64,000 nt of DNA from an uncultured Alphaproteobacteria bacterium. GTDB lineage: Bacteria > Pseudomonadota > Alphaproteobacteria > RF32 > CAG-239. The stretch covers positions 164,148 to 228,147 of the forward strand of contig CALXPU010000001.1 of assembly GCA_944390455.1 (NCBI GenBank). The letters are read 5' to 3'. The notes below the pieces were generated by a model. It was given only the letters and a program-made list of their open reading frames with translations. It searched no databases and was not told where the DNA came from. The translations under genes were made by a program, and so were the position numbers. This document shows, piece by piece, positions 51,456 through 59,575 of the stretch (positions are counted from its first letter, which is position 1; each line of letters starts with the position of its first letter).

Positions 51456-51749
51456 TTAGATTATACCTCTTATTGCATCAAAAATAGGTGTAGTTATATT
51501 GCTGTCTTTGCTATTTTTGTTGTGATATTTAGAGAGCAGTTGGTAATAATAAATTAGCGAAAATAAACGTACAGAACAAGTTAATCCCATTTGTGCGTTT
51601 TTGCGTGCGTTAATCATTCCGATTAGAGTATTTCGTTTAATGTTCTCTCTTTTGCAGATGTTATCAATAGCTTCCCATTCTGCATTTGCTAATCTCATAC
51701 TGGTTTTGTGGTTATCAATGAATATTACTTTACTTGATAATTCGGTCAT
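51456..51749 (-). CDS. ribbon-helix-helix (RHH_4-like) regulator, copy 1
   Basis: 97 aa. TSMRLANAEWEAIDNICKRENIKRNTLIGMI fits the ribbon-helix-helix fold of the RHH_4 group, and SVRLFSLIYYYQLL is its conserved C-terminal helix. It is a paralogue of the protein encoded at 53401-53688 (shared NHKTSMRLA-like start, ICKRENIKR and the ending I-x-GII). Divergent from the serpin gene, so it may bind the shared 167-bp gap. ATG at 51749 follows AGGAG at six bases; the one before is too close. Confidence 0.8.
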   Translation of the reverse strand: MTELSSKVIFIDNHKTSMRLANAEWEAIDNICKRENIKRNTLIGMINARKNAQMGLTCSVRLFSLIYYYQLLSKYHNKNSKDSNITTPIFDAIRGII

Positions 51750-51780
51750 CATTTTCTCCTAAGTCGTGTGATTATCCATT

Positions 51781-51822
51781 AATATACAGTATATGTTTAA
51801 AGATTCAACTAATATTTGTATT
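51781..51822 (-). promoter_or_regulatory. promoter of RHH copy 1
   Basis: Minus strand: TTGAAT (51808-51803), 16-bp spacer, TATATT (51786-51781), preceded by AATACAAATATTAG. The same layout and upstream box occur before RHH copy 2. Confidence 0.6.
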
Positions 51823-51916
51823 TTTTTATTTATCTTTGGTGCAAAGAAATTTTATGCTAAGATAAAATTAATTTTTTTTTATCATTATGTTCTCATAATT
51901 AATTGTGAGGCAGGTC

Positions 51917-53404
51917 ATGTTTATTAGAATTGTTGCGATTTGTTTAGCTTTTTATTTTAGTATTAATTGCGGTTATGCTCAATATGCTCGTCCGGGGTGG
52001 TTTGTTACAGAAGAGGTTGCTGATGATTTTTCTGAAAATAAAGTTGAACAGAGGGCGTCTGTTGTAAATGATGAAGTAAGCATTGATAGACGAGCTAAAC
52101 CTGTTTCTAAATTGCGTCATTCTAAAAAGCAAGCAGAGGAAAAAAGGGGGAAATCTAATTTTCAGATATTGAAAAATGGTTTTTCCTTGGGAAATAGAGA
52201 GTTAAAATTAGCTGCAACTTTATTGAAAAATGAATATAGAGTAAATCAAGGAAGAAATTTTGTTGTTTCTCCGTTGTCCTTTTATGCTGTTTCTGTTTTG
52301 CTGGCAAATGGCGTTGTTGATTCAAGTTTGTTGGAATTTTCAAAGATTTTTTCTATTTTCCGCTTGGCAGATGTAAGTGATAAACTTAAAGCTTATTTGC
52401 TTTCTAAAAATAATTCTTACGAGTGGGCAATTTCTTTATGGGGAAATATATTTAGTCAGCGTTATCGTACTTTAATAGGAGATGTTATTAAGGCTGAGAC
52501 TTGGAGTTTGCAAGGAACAACGGATACGCTTAATATCTGGATGGAAGAAAAAACAAGCGGTAATATAAGTAAAATTGTGGAAAGTCGTCCGGTTAACGAT
52601 GATGAACTTTTTGTGATTTCTTCCTTAGGTTTTTATCATAATTGGGATAGTCCGTTTGATAAGAAATTGACAAAGAAAAAAGTTTTTTATGCAGCTGATG
52701 GAGAAGAGACTTCTGTTAATATGATGTATCAGAATGGAGAATTTGATTATTTTGAAAATGATTTTATGCAAGTCGTTCGTCTGTTTTTTGATACAGGTGA
52801 TTACATTGTTTTTTATCTTCCTCGTGAAAATACAGATTTTGGTAAATTTGTTGCAAATTTTGAAGATTATAAAATGATGCCTGAATTTCAGCCTCAAAGA
52901 CTAGATTTGTTTGTACCTCGTTTTCAACTTTCTTATAATATGAGTAATCTCCGTGAGACATTTGCGGGTTTTGGTGTGAAGGAAATTTTTGATTCAATAT
53001 ATAATTTTGCAAAGATGATTAATTTTGATGTGCAAGCTAAAGTATCTGAAATTTTTTCCAATGTTAGAATACGCATTGATGAAGGTATTTTACAGCAAGA
53101 TTTGGAGGATAATGTAACGGATAATAATGTTTCTTCTGCTATGTTTAATGCTAACAGACCGTTTATTTTTATGATTAATCAGGGAGATATTATTGGTGTG
53201 ATTACAGTTGGAAATAAATTATCTCCCAATGAATTGACAGCGGTGCAAGAAGAAAAAGTCAGTGAAGTTGCGGTTAAAGAACGGAAAAATGGTGATCCGG
53301 CATGGTATGAGAACAAAAATGAACGAGGGGACTTTATTTTAAAAGAAGATTTAAAAAAGAAAGCTCTTTCAGGACAGCAAGCTCCTGATTGGCGTCAATT
53401 TTAA
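51917..53404 (+). CDS. secreted serpin-family protein
   Basis: 495 aa, signal peptide cut near residue 21 (GYA-QYA). Residues about 95-435 follow the serpin fold: NFVVSPLSFYAVSVLLANG, LNIWMEEKTSGNISKIV (the N-x-W-V-x-x-x-T-x-G-K-I block), VISSLGFYHNWDSPFD and LDLFVPRFQLSYN. NANRPFIFMINQGDIIGVITVG follows. The reactive-loop region (about 386-411) reads IDEGILQQDLEDN and lacks the small-residue hinge of inhibitory serpins. An N-terminal basic stretch and a C-terminal 60-residue Lys/Glu-rich tail are extra. Serpins are rare in alphaproteobacteria. Confidence 0.85.
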   Translation: MFIRIVAICLAFYFSINCGYAQYARPGWFVTEEVADDFSENKVEQRASVVNDEVSIDRRAKPVSKLRHSKKQAEEKRGKSNFQILKNGFSLGNRELKLAATLLKNEYRVNQGRNFVVSPLSFYAVSVLLANGVVDSSLLEFSKIFSIFRLADVSDKLKAYLLSKNNSYEWAISLWGNIFSQRYRTLIGDVIKAETWSLQGTTDTLNIWMEEKTSGNISKIVESRPVNDDELFVISSLGFYHNWDSPFDKKLTKKKVFYAADGEETSVNMMYQNGEFDYFENDFMQVVRLFFDTGDYIVFYLPRENTDFGKFVANFEDYKMMPEFQPQRLDLFVPRFQLSYNMSNLRETFAGFGVKEIFDSIYNFAKMINFDVQAKVSEIFSNVRIRIDEGILQQDLEDNVTDNNVSSAMFNANRPFIFMINQGDIIGVITVGNKLSPNELTAVQEEKVSEVAVKERKNGDPAWYENKNERGDFILKEDLKKKALSGQQAPDWRQF

Positions 53405-53688
53405 ATTATTCCTTTGATTGCGTCATACATGGGGGAAAATCGGCTGTTTTGTTTATTGTCGATTTGGTATTGTAGGGCTTTTCTGTAATAAATTATGGAA
53501 AATAATCTTACAGAAGATGTTAATCCTAGTTTGTCATCTTTATTTGCTTGTATTAGTTCAAATAAATTTTTTCTTTTAATATTTTCTCTTTTGCAAATGG
53601 TATCAATGGCTTTCCATTCTGCCGGAGCAAGACGCATGCTTGTTTTGCGATTGTATATTGAAATAACGCGGTTTGATAATGATGCCAT
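53401..53688 (-). CDS. ribbon-helix-helix (RHH_4-like) regulator, copy 2
   Basis: 95 aa. Paralogue of the protein at 51456-51749: RKTSMRLAPAEWKAIDTICKRENIKRKNLFELI and SVRLFSIIYYRKAL. Convergent with the serpin gene and overlapping its stop by four bases. AAAGGAGG precedes the ATG. Function of the group is DNA binding as dimers, usually repressing nearby genes. Confidence 0.8.
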   Translation of the reverse strand: MASLSNRVISIYNRKTSMRLAPAEWKAIDTICKRENIKRKNLFELIQANKDDKLGLTSSVRLFSIIYYRKALQYQIDNKQNSRFSPMYDAIKGII

Positions 53689-53716
53689 GTGACCTCCTTT
53701 GTTGGGTGATATTGTT

Positions 53717-53760
53717 AATTTACAACTTTAATCAAAATATGCAACTATAATTTGTATTAT
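53717..53760 (-). promoter_or_regulatory. promoter of RHH copy 2
   Basis: Minus strand: TTGCAT (53744-53739), 16-bp spacer, TAAATT (53722-53717), preceded by AATACAAATTATAG, matching the copy 1 promoter in layout and upstream box. Confidence 0.6.
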
Positions 53761-53844
53761 TTTTATATTTCTCTTAAATAATGGTTGAATTTAAACGGAA
53801 AATATATAAAGTAAGAGTGTTTGTTGAAGTGAAATGTAGAAGAT

Positions 53845-54267
53845 ATGATTTATAAATACCATGATTTAGTTTTGAAAAAGACTGTTGATGAAATCTGTTT
53901 GATATGTGTTCAGAATTTTTGGGATAACGCCGGAAAACCTGATTGTGATATTTTTGAAAAAATTTGTCAGTGGTGTTATTTAAAATTACATTATCTTTTA
54001 GAGGAAGATTTAGATAATAATTCAAGGTTAGATAGAGCTATCAATTCAGCGTATTGTTGTCAATGGCCTTATGGAGAGCAGTTTTTGGATGCTGAGGATT
54101 TTTGTTATCAAAGCAAAGAGAGTGTTTTTGATGGAGTTAAAAATGAAGGCCAGTCTGATTTGCAAATATTTCAGACAATTCTAAATATTGTCACTACAGA
54201 ACATTCCGCTGCAAGGGTTAAAGAAAGAGTAAATGAACTTTTGCACTCAAAAAACAGTAGCTTTTGA
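53845..54267 (+). CDS. hypothetical protein, Cys- and Trp-rich helical
   Basis: 140 aa, no family recognised. Mostly helical, with seven Cys scattered (for example CLICVQ, CQWCYLK, YCCQWPYG) and an acidic middle; no regular zinc-finger spacing and no signal peptide. The ATG follows GTAGAAG, a weak ribosome-binding site. Alone between the RHH gene and the convergent ELM1-family gene. Confidence 0.5.
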   Translation: MIYKYHDLVLKKTVDEICLICVQNFWDNAGKPDCDIFEKICQWCYLKLHYLLEEDLDNNSRLDRAINSAYCCQWPYGEQFLDAEDFCYQSKESVFDGVKNEGQSDLQIFQTILNIVTTEHSAARVKERVNELLHSKNSSF

Positions 54268-54284
54268 TTTTATGGGATTTTATT

Positions 54285-55256
54285 TTAAAGTGCTGAAATT
54301 ATGTCGGCTATTTCTTTTGCAGTATTTAAAGAAATGTGATTTGTTGTTGGCTTGTTTGTGATATTTTCGGAAATGTCTGAGGCATAACCGTTATTATAAA
54401 GTGATTGAACAAATCGTAAATGTTTAGGTGTTAACCAGTTTTTTCCAGTGAAAATGCGTAAACCTTTTTCTGCAGCGGTTGCTTCACTGCACATAGATAC
54501 AGAATCTCCCGTTACAACCAAATTATCTGCACAGGCAAGAAAACCTAAGTATGGATTGTTGTCTTTTGATCCCCATAAATATGCGTAATTGGGATATTTT
54601 TCTAAATAAGACATTATTTTCTTTTCTGCTTCAAGTCCTGTTCGGCGTGAAGTTGTTATTAACAGTGAACCACCCTCTTTCTCTTTAAGGTTGGCTACTG
54701 ATTTGGCTAATTCTTCTGCGTTTTCCAAAGAGAAGGGATGCCCTTTTATTGCTCCGCCGATAATTACAGCTGTTATGGGGTGTGGTAAATGTGAGAATTT
54801 ATCGTGCCATTCTGCTTGGGCTTGCTCCAATTTTTCTTTTGTTATGAAATGAGGGCAGCCGATAGTATAATGGATATTGGGGGCTTGTAGTTTATTTTTA
54901 TCATGCTCCGGAGTGAAAACAAGGTCAAATTCTTTAATTCCCGTATGGCCGATATGACCAAGTTGTATAAGTTTTGCTTGAGGATTTTTCTTTTTTATGT
55001 AACGGGCAATAGGTGCCGTACGTCTGGTTGACGAAAGGACTAGTTCTGGATAAGGTTCTGATATTTCTGCTTTTGATTTTTCAGTTAAGCCCAATAAGGT
55101 TCTTCCGCGGATAAAATTGGGCAAACCGGCAAATTTTGTGTATTCTAGTTCTTTGTAAATGATGTTTAGCTTGTGGTTATTTAAATAATTGGCAATGCCT
55201 TCTGCTTGATGGCGGCTACCGATGCGGTTATCCAATAAAATCCAAATATTTTTCAT
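54285..55256 (-). CDS. ELM1/DUF1022-family protein (mitochondrial-fission ELM1-like)
   Basis: 323 aa, full length. The blocks LLDNRIGSRHQAEGIA, RGRTLLGL, TRRTAPIARYIKK, LIQLGHIG and GCPHFIT lead to VVTGDSVSMCSEA and LRFVQSL. These are those of the ELM1 (DUF1022) family, found in alphaproteobacteria and, in plants, at mitochondria. The fold looks GT-B-like, so a glycosyltransferase-like activity toward the cell envelope has been suggested; unproven. Supports alphaproteobacterial origin. Confidence 0.88.
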   Translation of the reverse strand: MKNIWILLDNRIGSRHQAEGIANYLNNHKLNIIYKELEYTKFAGLPNFIRGRTLLGLTEKSKAEISEPYPELVLSSTRRTAPIARYIKKKNPQAKLIQLGHIGHTGIKEFDLVFTPEHDKNKLQAPNIHYTIGCPHFITKEKLEQAQAEWHDKFSHLPHPITAVIIGGAIKGHPFSLENAEELAKSVANLKEKEGGSLLITTSRRTGLEAEKKIMSYLEKYPNYAYLWGSKDNNPYLGFLACADNLVVTGDSVSMCSEATAAEKGLRIFTGKNWLTPKHLRFVQSLYNNGYASDISENITNKPTTNHISLNTAKEIADIISAL

Positions 55257-55356
55257 GGGCGTAACTTTTTGTAAAACGAAATCGTATTTTTAACTTTTAT
55301 TAAAGTTATATATGATATGGAGATATTTGCAAGGGGAATTTTGAGAGTGTTTTAAT

Positions 55357-55662
55357 ATGTTGAAAAAAGTAGTTTTAGTTGTTTTCTTTTCGGTTATATG
55401 CGCTTTTGCCGCACAGGCGCAAGTGGCAGCACTTAATGAAGCTAAATATATTACAACTTTAAAAGTTATTACAGATCACAAAATGAATGATGCAGATTTG
55501 GTATCTGATATTGATAAGTTGCGTCAAAATGAGAATTTTATCAAAGATTTGAAGAAAATGATGGCTAAATTGGATAATGATAGACCAAATAGCGCTAAGA
55601 ACTTGAAAATTAAGCGTATTTTGGAAAAGGCCGGTAAAGATATATATAATGAGCTTAAGTAA
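55357..55662 (+). CDS. small secreted hypothetical protein
   Basis: 101 aa with a clear signal peptide (about 1-21, ends AQA). The mature part is helical and Lys/Asp-rich, with no Cys. Unrecognised. The following lipoprotein gene starts 16 bases after the stop, so they form a pair. The ATG lacks a clear GGAG; GAGAG lies about 12 bases upstream. Confidence 0.6.
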   Translation: MLKKVVLVVFFSVICAFAAQAQVAALNEAKYITTLKVITDHKMNDADLVSDIDKLRQNENFIKDLKKMMAKLDNDRPNSAKNLKIKRILEKAGKDIYNELK

Positions 55663-55678
55663 GGAAAGGCGAGTGGTT

Positions 55679-56053
55679 ATGAAGAAAATTTTGAGTTTGT
55701 TCGTATTGCTTTTAGGAGCGTGCACGACGGAGTATGTTTTGATGGATGAAAATTCTAATCCTGTTCAAGATGGGTATTATACTCAATTAGATGAGGGGGA
55801 AGCATCTGTTAATGAGAGTGTTTTGGCTTCGTCTCAACGAAATCTTACTGTGAACGATGTTTTTGTGGTTGGTGAAGGTGATGATTTTGTTACCTATCAG
55901 TATAAAAATGTTCGCGTAGATGAAATATCTCCGTTAGCTTCTATGTATTGTGCTGATGTTGCTTATGGTGGTTCTTCATATTTGAGAGAAGTAACTATGT
56001 ATCATAATGGATTTATGCGTGCAACGTTTGATTGTGTTAGTCTTGCAATCTAA
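55679..56053 (+). CDS. hypothetical lipoprotein
   Basis: 124 aa from the ATG at 55679; the longer frame at 55649 overlaps the upstream gene. Signal peptide ends in lipobox LLGAC, so Cys15 would be lipid-linked. The mature part has two further Cys (YCADVAYGG and FDCVSL) that may bridge. No named family. Probably at the outer membrane face, as residue +2 is Thr rather than Asp. Confidence 0.65.
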   Translation: MKKILSLFVLLLGACTTEYVLMDENSNPVQDGYYTQLDEGEASVNESVLASSQRNLTVNDVFVVGEGDDFVTYQYKNVRVDEISPLASMYCADVAYGGSSYLREVTMYHNGFMRATFDCVSLAI

Positions 56054-56094
56054 AATCCTATTCCCTATATAATATCAGAAGGGGATGTGATGTT

Positions 56095-57039
56095 ATGGTG
56101 AAAAATCTTTATGATGTGTTAGGTGTAGCTAAAACGGCTACTGAGGCTGAAATTAAGTCTCAATATCGTAAATTAGCTCGTAAATATCATCCAGATTTGA
56201 ATAAAGATGATAAAAATGCAGCGGAGAAATTTAAAGAGGTTTCTGCCGCTTATGATATTTTGGGCGATAAAGAAAAAAGACGCAAATACGATAATAATGA
56301 GATAGATGCTGAAGGTAAACCAACCGGATTTGGTGCAGGAGGATTTAATTCCGGCGGCGGAACATATAGAACTTATTCTACTGGTGGCTTTAATGGAGCG
56401 CAAGGTTTTGGCGGTGCTGGAGGATTTGATTTTTCATCTTTGTTTGGAGAGGATATTTTCAGCCAGTTCAGTAATGCCGGAGGCGCCGGTTTTGGTTCTA
56501 CGGCAGGCTTTAATACCAGAAGAGCGCAAAAAGGGCAAGATGTTTCTTACACACTAGATGTTGATTTTTTGGATGCAGCTAAAGGTGCTGAGAAATATAT
56601 TTCTATTAATGGTAAGAGACTTAGCGTTAAAATTCCGGCGGGAACGGCAACCGGTCAAACTTTGCGACTTAAAGGGCAAGGTATGCCGGGGATTAATGGC
56701 GGAAGCGCCGGTGATGCGATGATTACTTTGAATGTTAATGCTCATCCTTATTTTAAGGCAGATGGTAAAGATATTTTGATTGATTTGCCTGTTTCAATGA
56801 AAGAAGCCGTATTGGGCGCAAAGGTTATTGTTCCAACTATTAATGGCAAAGTTAGTGTTAAAATTCCGCCATATTCTTCAAGTGGTGAAAAGTTGCGTTT
56901 GAAGGGTAAAGGTATTAGTGCTAAAGATGGTCAAGGGGATGAAATTGTTAATTTGATTATCATGGCACCAAAAGTTAAAGATGCGGGATTGGAGGCTGCT
57001 CTTGCTAATTTGCCAGATGAGCCGTTGAGGACTTTTTAA
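56095..57039 (+). CDS. DnaJ-family co-chaperone without zinc finger (CbpA-like)
   Basis: 314 aa. J domain 1-70 with the HPD motif (residues 32-34) is followed by a Gly/Phe-rich linker (about 80-145). Two C-terminal substrate-binding domains come next, with no CxxCxGxG repeats, so type II (CbpA-like). It stimulates DnaK. GGGGATG-type site precedes the ATG. The DUF1349 gene overlaps its stop by one base (TAATG). Confidence 0.92.
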   Translation: MVKNLYDVLGVAKTATEAEIKSQYRKLARKYHPDLNKDDKNAAEKFKEVSAAYDILGDKEKRRKYDNNEIDAEGKPTGFGAGGFNSGGGTYRTYSTGGFNGAQGFGGAGGFDFSSLFGEDIFSQFSNAGGAGFGSTAGFNTRRAQKGQDVSYTLDVDFLDAAKGAEKYISINGKRLSVKIPAGTATGQTLRLKGQGMPGINGGSAGDAMITLNVNAHPYFKADGKDILIDLPVSMKEAVLGAKVIVPTINGKVSVKIPPYSSSGEKLRLKGKGISAKDGQGDEIVNLIIMAPKVKDAGLEAALANLPDEPLRTF

Positions 57040-57602
57040 TGCATTTTGAAGCTTTAGAAAATTTTGAGTGGTACAATGATCCTGAAAATGTTCGTTTTGA
57101 AGACGATGCAATGATTATTTATGCACGTCCGGATACGGATTTTTGGCAGAGTATCCATCGAGGTTTTAAAAAAGATGACGGACATTTTTTCTTTTGTCGC
57201 CAAAATGGGGATTTCTTTTTAACTCTCAAGTGGAAGTTTGAGGTGTTGGAGAAATTTTCTCAATGTGGCATTATGTTGAGAATCGATGAGCGTAATTGGT
57301 TTAAAGCCTCTTTGATGAATGAAAATGCTTCTCAGAATGTGATGGCATCCTCTTTGACGATTGCCGGACATTCTGATTGGGCGGGATTTAATTTGCCGCA
57401 AAATCTTCATGAAGTTTGGTTTAGGTTGAATCGGGTGGGGGATGACTATATTTTGTCTTACTCGCTGGATGGAATTCAATTTATTAAAATTCGCATGTTT
57501 TATATGCAAAGTTACGAGGAAGTTAAAGTGGGCGCTTATATAGCCAGTCCTAACTGCGAAAATTTTTCGGCAGAACTTTCTGGATTAAAACTCGGTTTGT
57601 AA
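57039..57602 (+). CDS. DUF1349-domain protein
   Basis: 187 aa concanavalin-like beta protein of the DUF1349 family (YesU-like): WYNDPENVRFEDDAMIIYARPDTDFWQ, CGIMLRIDERNWFKASLM, and VKVGAYIASPN. Function unproven; relatives are thought to bind or act on carbohydrates. No signal peptide. Translationally coupled to the DnaJ gene, an unusual pairing. Confidence 0.82.
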   Translation: MHFEALENFEWYNDPENVRFEDDAMIIYARPDTDFWQSIHRGFKKDDGHFFFCRQNGDFFLTLKWKFEVLEKFSQCGIMLRIDERNWFKASLMNENASQNVMASSLTIAGHSDWAGFNLPQNLHEVWFRLNRVGDDYILSYSLDGIQFIKIRMFYMQSYEEVKVGAYIASPNCENFSAELSGLKLGL

Positions 57603-57676
57603 ATGATTTGAAAATCAGAGAATCTTTTTCTTAAAAAAATGTAAAAACATTTGTTTTTAACTAAAATATTTTTTTC

Positions 57677-57682
57677 TTGACA
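57677..57682 (+). promoter_or_regulatory. -35-like element upstream of acrR
   Basis: TTGACA hexamer in a T-rich region 83 bases before the acrR ATG; no -10 at normal spacing is clear. Confidence 0.3.
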
Positions 57683-57721
57683 ACCGAAAAAAATTGTTGT
57701 TTTTTGTATCCTGTCTGTAAC

Positions 57722-57739
57722 ATACATTTTAGTATGTAT
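57722..57739 (+). promoter_or_regulatory. putative AcrR operator
   Basis: ATACAT-N6-ATGTAT dyad 20 bases before the acrR ATG. It resembles the E. coli AcrR site, which has TACATACATT arms, and is placed for autorepression and control of the pump. Confidence 0.65.
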
Positions 57740-57759
57740 CTATAATTTCAGGAGGCTAG

Positions 57760-58389
57760 ATGGCTAGAAAATGCAAAGAAGACGCTGAAAAAACAAGACA
57801 GGCGGTGTTGGAATCTGCGCTAGATGTTTTTTCAGAAAAAGGTTTTGCTAAAGCGACGTTTGATGAAATTGCTGCTCGGGCTGGTTTTACCAAGGGGGCA
57901 GTATATTGGTATTTTAGAAATAAGGCAGATTTGGTTGCCGCGCTAATTAATGAATATGTTGAGCGTAAAAGAACAGAGTTAGCTCCGGTGGTTCCAGAGG
58001 GGAATTCATTGGATGATTTATTAAATTATTTTGTTTTATGGGCAGGCGCAAGCGAGCGGGATCAGCGATTTTCTCGCTTTAATCGTTTTATGGCTTGTCA
58101 AATGGAATGGTCTGAGGCTGTTATTGATAGAGTGGATAAAGCCAGAGCCTTGACTAAAAATCACCATTTAGAGAAAATTAACGCGGTTTTGATAGAAGCA
58201 AAAAATAAAGGCGAACTGCGTGATGATGTGGATATTGAAATTATGCCTCATGTGATAATGTCTACATATATGGGGATTATATTTTCAGTTTTGAGTAAAA
58301 GAGTTAATTTTAGTATGGTAGAAATGGTTCATTCAGGGTTGAAAGCTTTGTTGGACGGAATTAAAAAAGAGGGTGGAAAAAATGCATAA
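57760..58389 (+). CDS. acrR: TetR-family repressor, AcrR-like
   Basis: 209 aa. N-terminal helix-turn-helix (FSEKGFAKATFDEIAARAGFTKGAVYWYFRNKADL) is the TetR signature, with the AcrR-type VYWYFRNK. The C-terminal ligand domain is helical. It likely represses itself and the pump through the dyad at 57722-57739. AGGAGG precedes the ATG. It ends 52 bases before the AcrA start. Confidence 0.92.
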   Translation: MARKCKEDAEKTRQAVLESALDVFSEKGFAKATFDEIAARAGFTKGAVYWYFRNKADLVAALINEYVERKRTELAPVVPEGNSLDDLLNYFVLWAGASERDQRFSRFNRFMACQMEWSEAVIDRVDKARALTKNHHLEKINAVLIEAKNKGELRDDVDIEIMPHVIMSTYMGIIFSVLSKRVNFSMVEMVHSGLKALLDGIKKEGGKNA

Positions 58390-58441
58390 AGTTGAGCTTA
58401 AAGATGTTCTTAAAGTTGATAAAAAAGAGGGGGTGAAAATT

Positions 58442-59557
58442 ATGAAAAAAAGTTATTTATTCGCTGGAACGGTTGCTTTATTAGCGGTTATTGCTGGTTG
58501 CCATTTTTATGGGCAAAAATCAGAAATGGGTGGTTTGCCTGCTGTTAATGTAACAGTTTCTGAAGTTAAAGAAGAAGAAATTAATAATCCTAAAACTTAT
58601 GTTGCGTTGGTGGAAGCTATCAATAGCGTTGATGTTGTTGCTAAAGTAAGCGGAAGTTTGGATAAAGTTAACTTCGTAGAAGGTAGCTTTGTGAAAAAAG
58701 ATGATCCTTTGTTTATTATTGACAAGGATACCTATAGAGCTAATTATAATTTAGCTCAGGCTCAATTGGAAAGTGCAAAAGCTAATTTGACAAAGACAGA
58801 ACGTGATTATAATCGTCAAAAACAATTAAGTGCTAAAAATATTGCTTCTAAAGCTACATATGACAGTGCTGAGAGCGCATATTTACAAGCAAAGGCTGCG
58901 GTTTCTCAAGCAGAAGCTCAACTTCAGTTAGCTAAAATTGATTTGGATAATACAGAAGTAAAAGCGTATATTGATGGTTATATCGGGAAAACTCAAGTTA
59001 CAGAAGGTAACTATGTTAACGCTTCAGCAGAGCCTTTGGCTAGGGTTGTACAAATTAACCCGATTAGAGTAGCTTTTTCTCTTACAGATAAGGAATTTTT
59101 GGAACTTAATGCCGGTTCTGATAAGCCTTTAGAGAATTTTGTGATGAATATTGAATTGGCAAGCGGTGAAATATTTAGCGAAAAATTGGAAAGAGTTTTT
59201 GCCAATAATGAAATTAATCAGGGTACAGCAACAATTGCAGTTTATGCAGATATTAAAAATGATAAAGGTTTGTTGAGACCAGGGGCTTATGTTAAAATGT
59301 TTATTACATCCTCTAATCCTAAAAAGGCTTTGACTGTTCCTGAAACGGCAATTATTCAAAATGAAGAAACTTCTCAAGTTTATGTTGTTGGCGCAGATAA
59401 TGTTGCAACACTCAGAAAAGTAGAATTAGGTGATGCTTTTGATGGTAAACAAATTATTGTCAGTGGTTTGAAAGCCGGTGATAAAGTTATTGCCAGTGGT
59501 ATGCAAAATAGAATGATGCGCCCAGGTGCTACAGTTAATATTGTAAGTGCAAACTAA
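58442..59557 (+). CDS. RND efflux periplasmic adaptor (AcrA-like lipoprotein)
   Basis: Membrane-fusion protein linking the RND pump to an outer-membrane channel. ATG at 58442 follows GAGGGGGTG and gives a lipoprotein signal with Cys20 (VIAGC). A longer start at 58373 or 58382 would hide the signal. Lipoyl half-motifs VDVVAKVSGSLDKVNFVEGSFVKKDDPLF and the hairpin region SAKANLTKTERDYNR are followed by beta-barrel and membrane-proximal domains. 372 aa, in the operon acrR-acrA-acrB. Confidence 0.93.
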   Translation: MKKSYLFAGTVALLAVIAGCHFYGQKSEMGGLPAVNVTVSEVKEEEINNPKTYVALVEAINSVDVVAKVSGSLDKVNFVEGSFVKKDDPLFIIDKDTYRANYNLAQAQLESAKANLTKTERDYNRQKQLSAKNIASKATYDSAESAYLQAKAAVSQAEAQLQLAKIDLDNTEVKAYIDGYIGKTQVTEGNYVNASAEPLARVVQINPIRVAFSLTDKEFLELNAGSDKPLENFVMNIELASGEIFSEKLERVFANNEINQGTATIAVYADIKNDKGLLRPGAYVKMFITSSNPKKALTVPETAIIQNEETSQVYVVGADNVATLRKVELGDAFDGKQIIVSGLKAGDKVIASGMQNRMMRPGATVNIVSAN

Positions 59558-59575
59558 TTTGAGGGGGAGAAGGAT

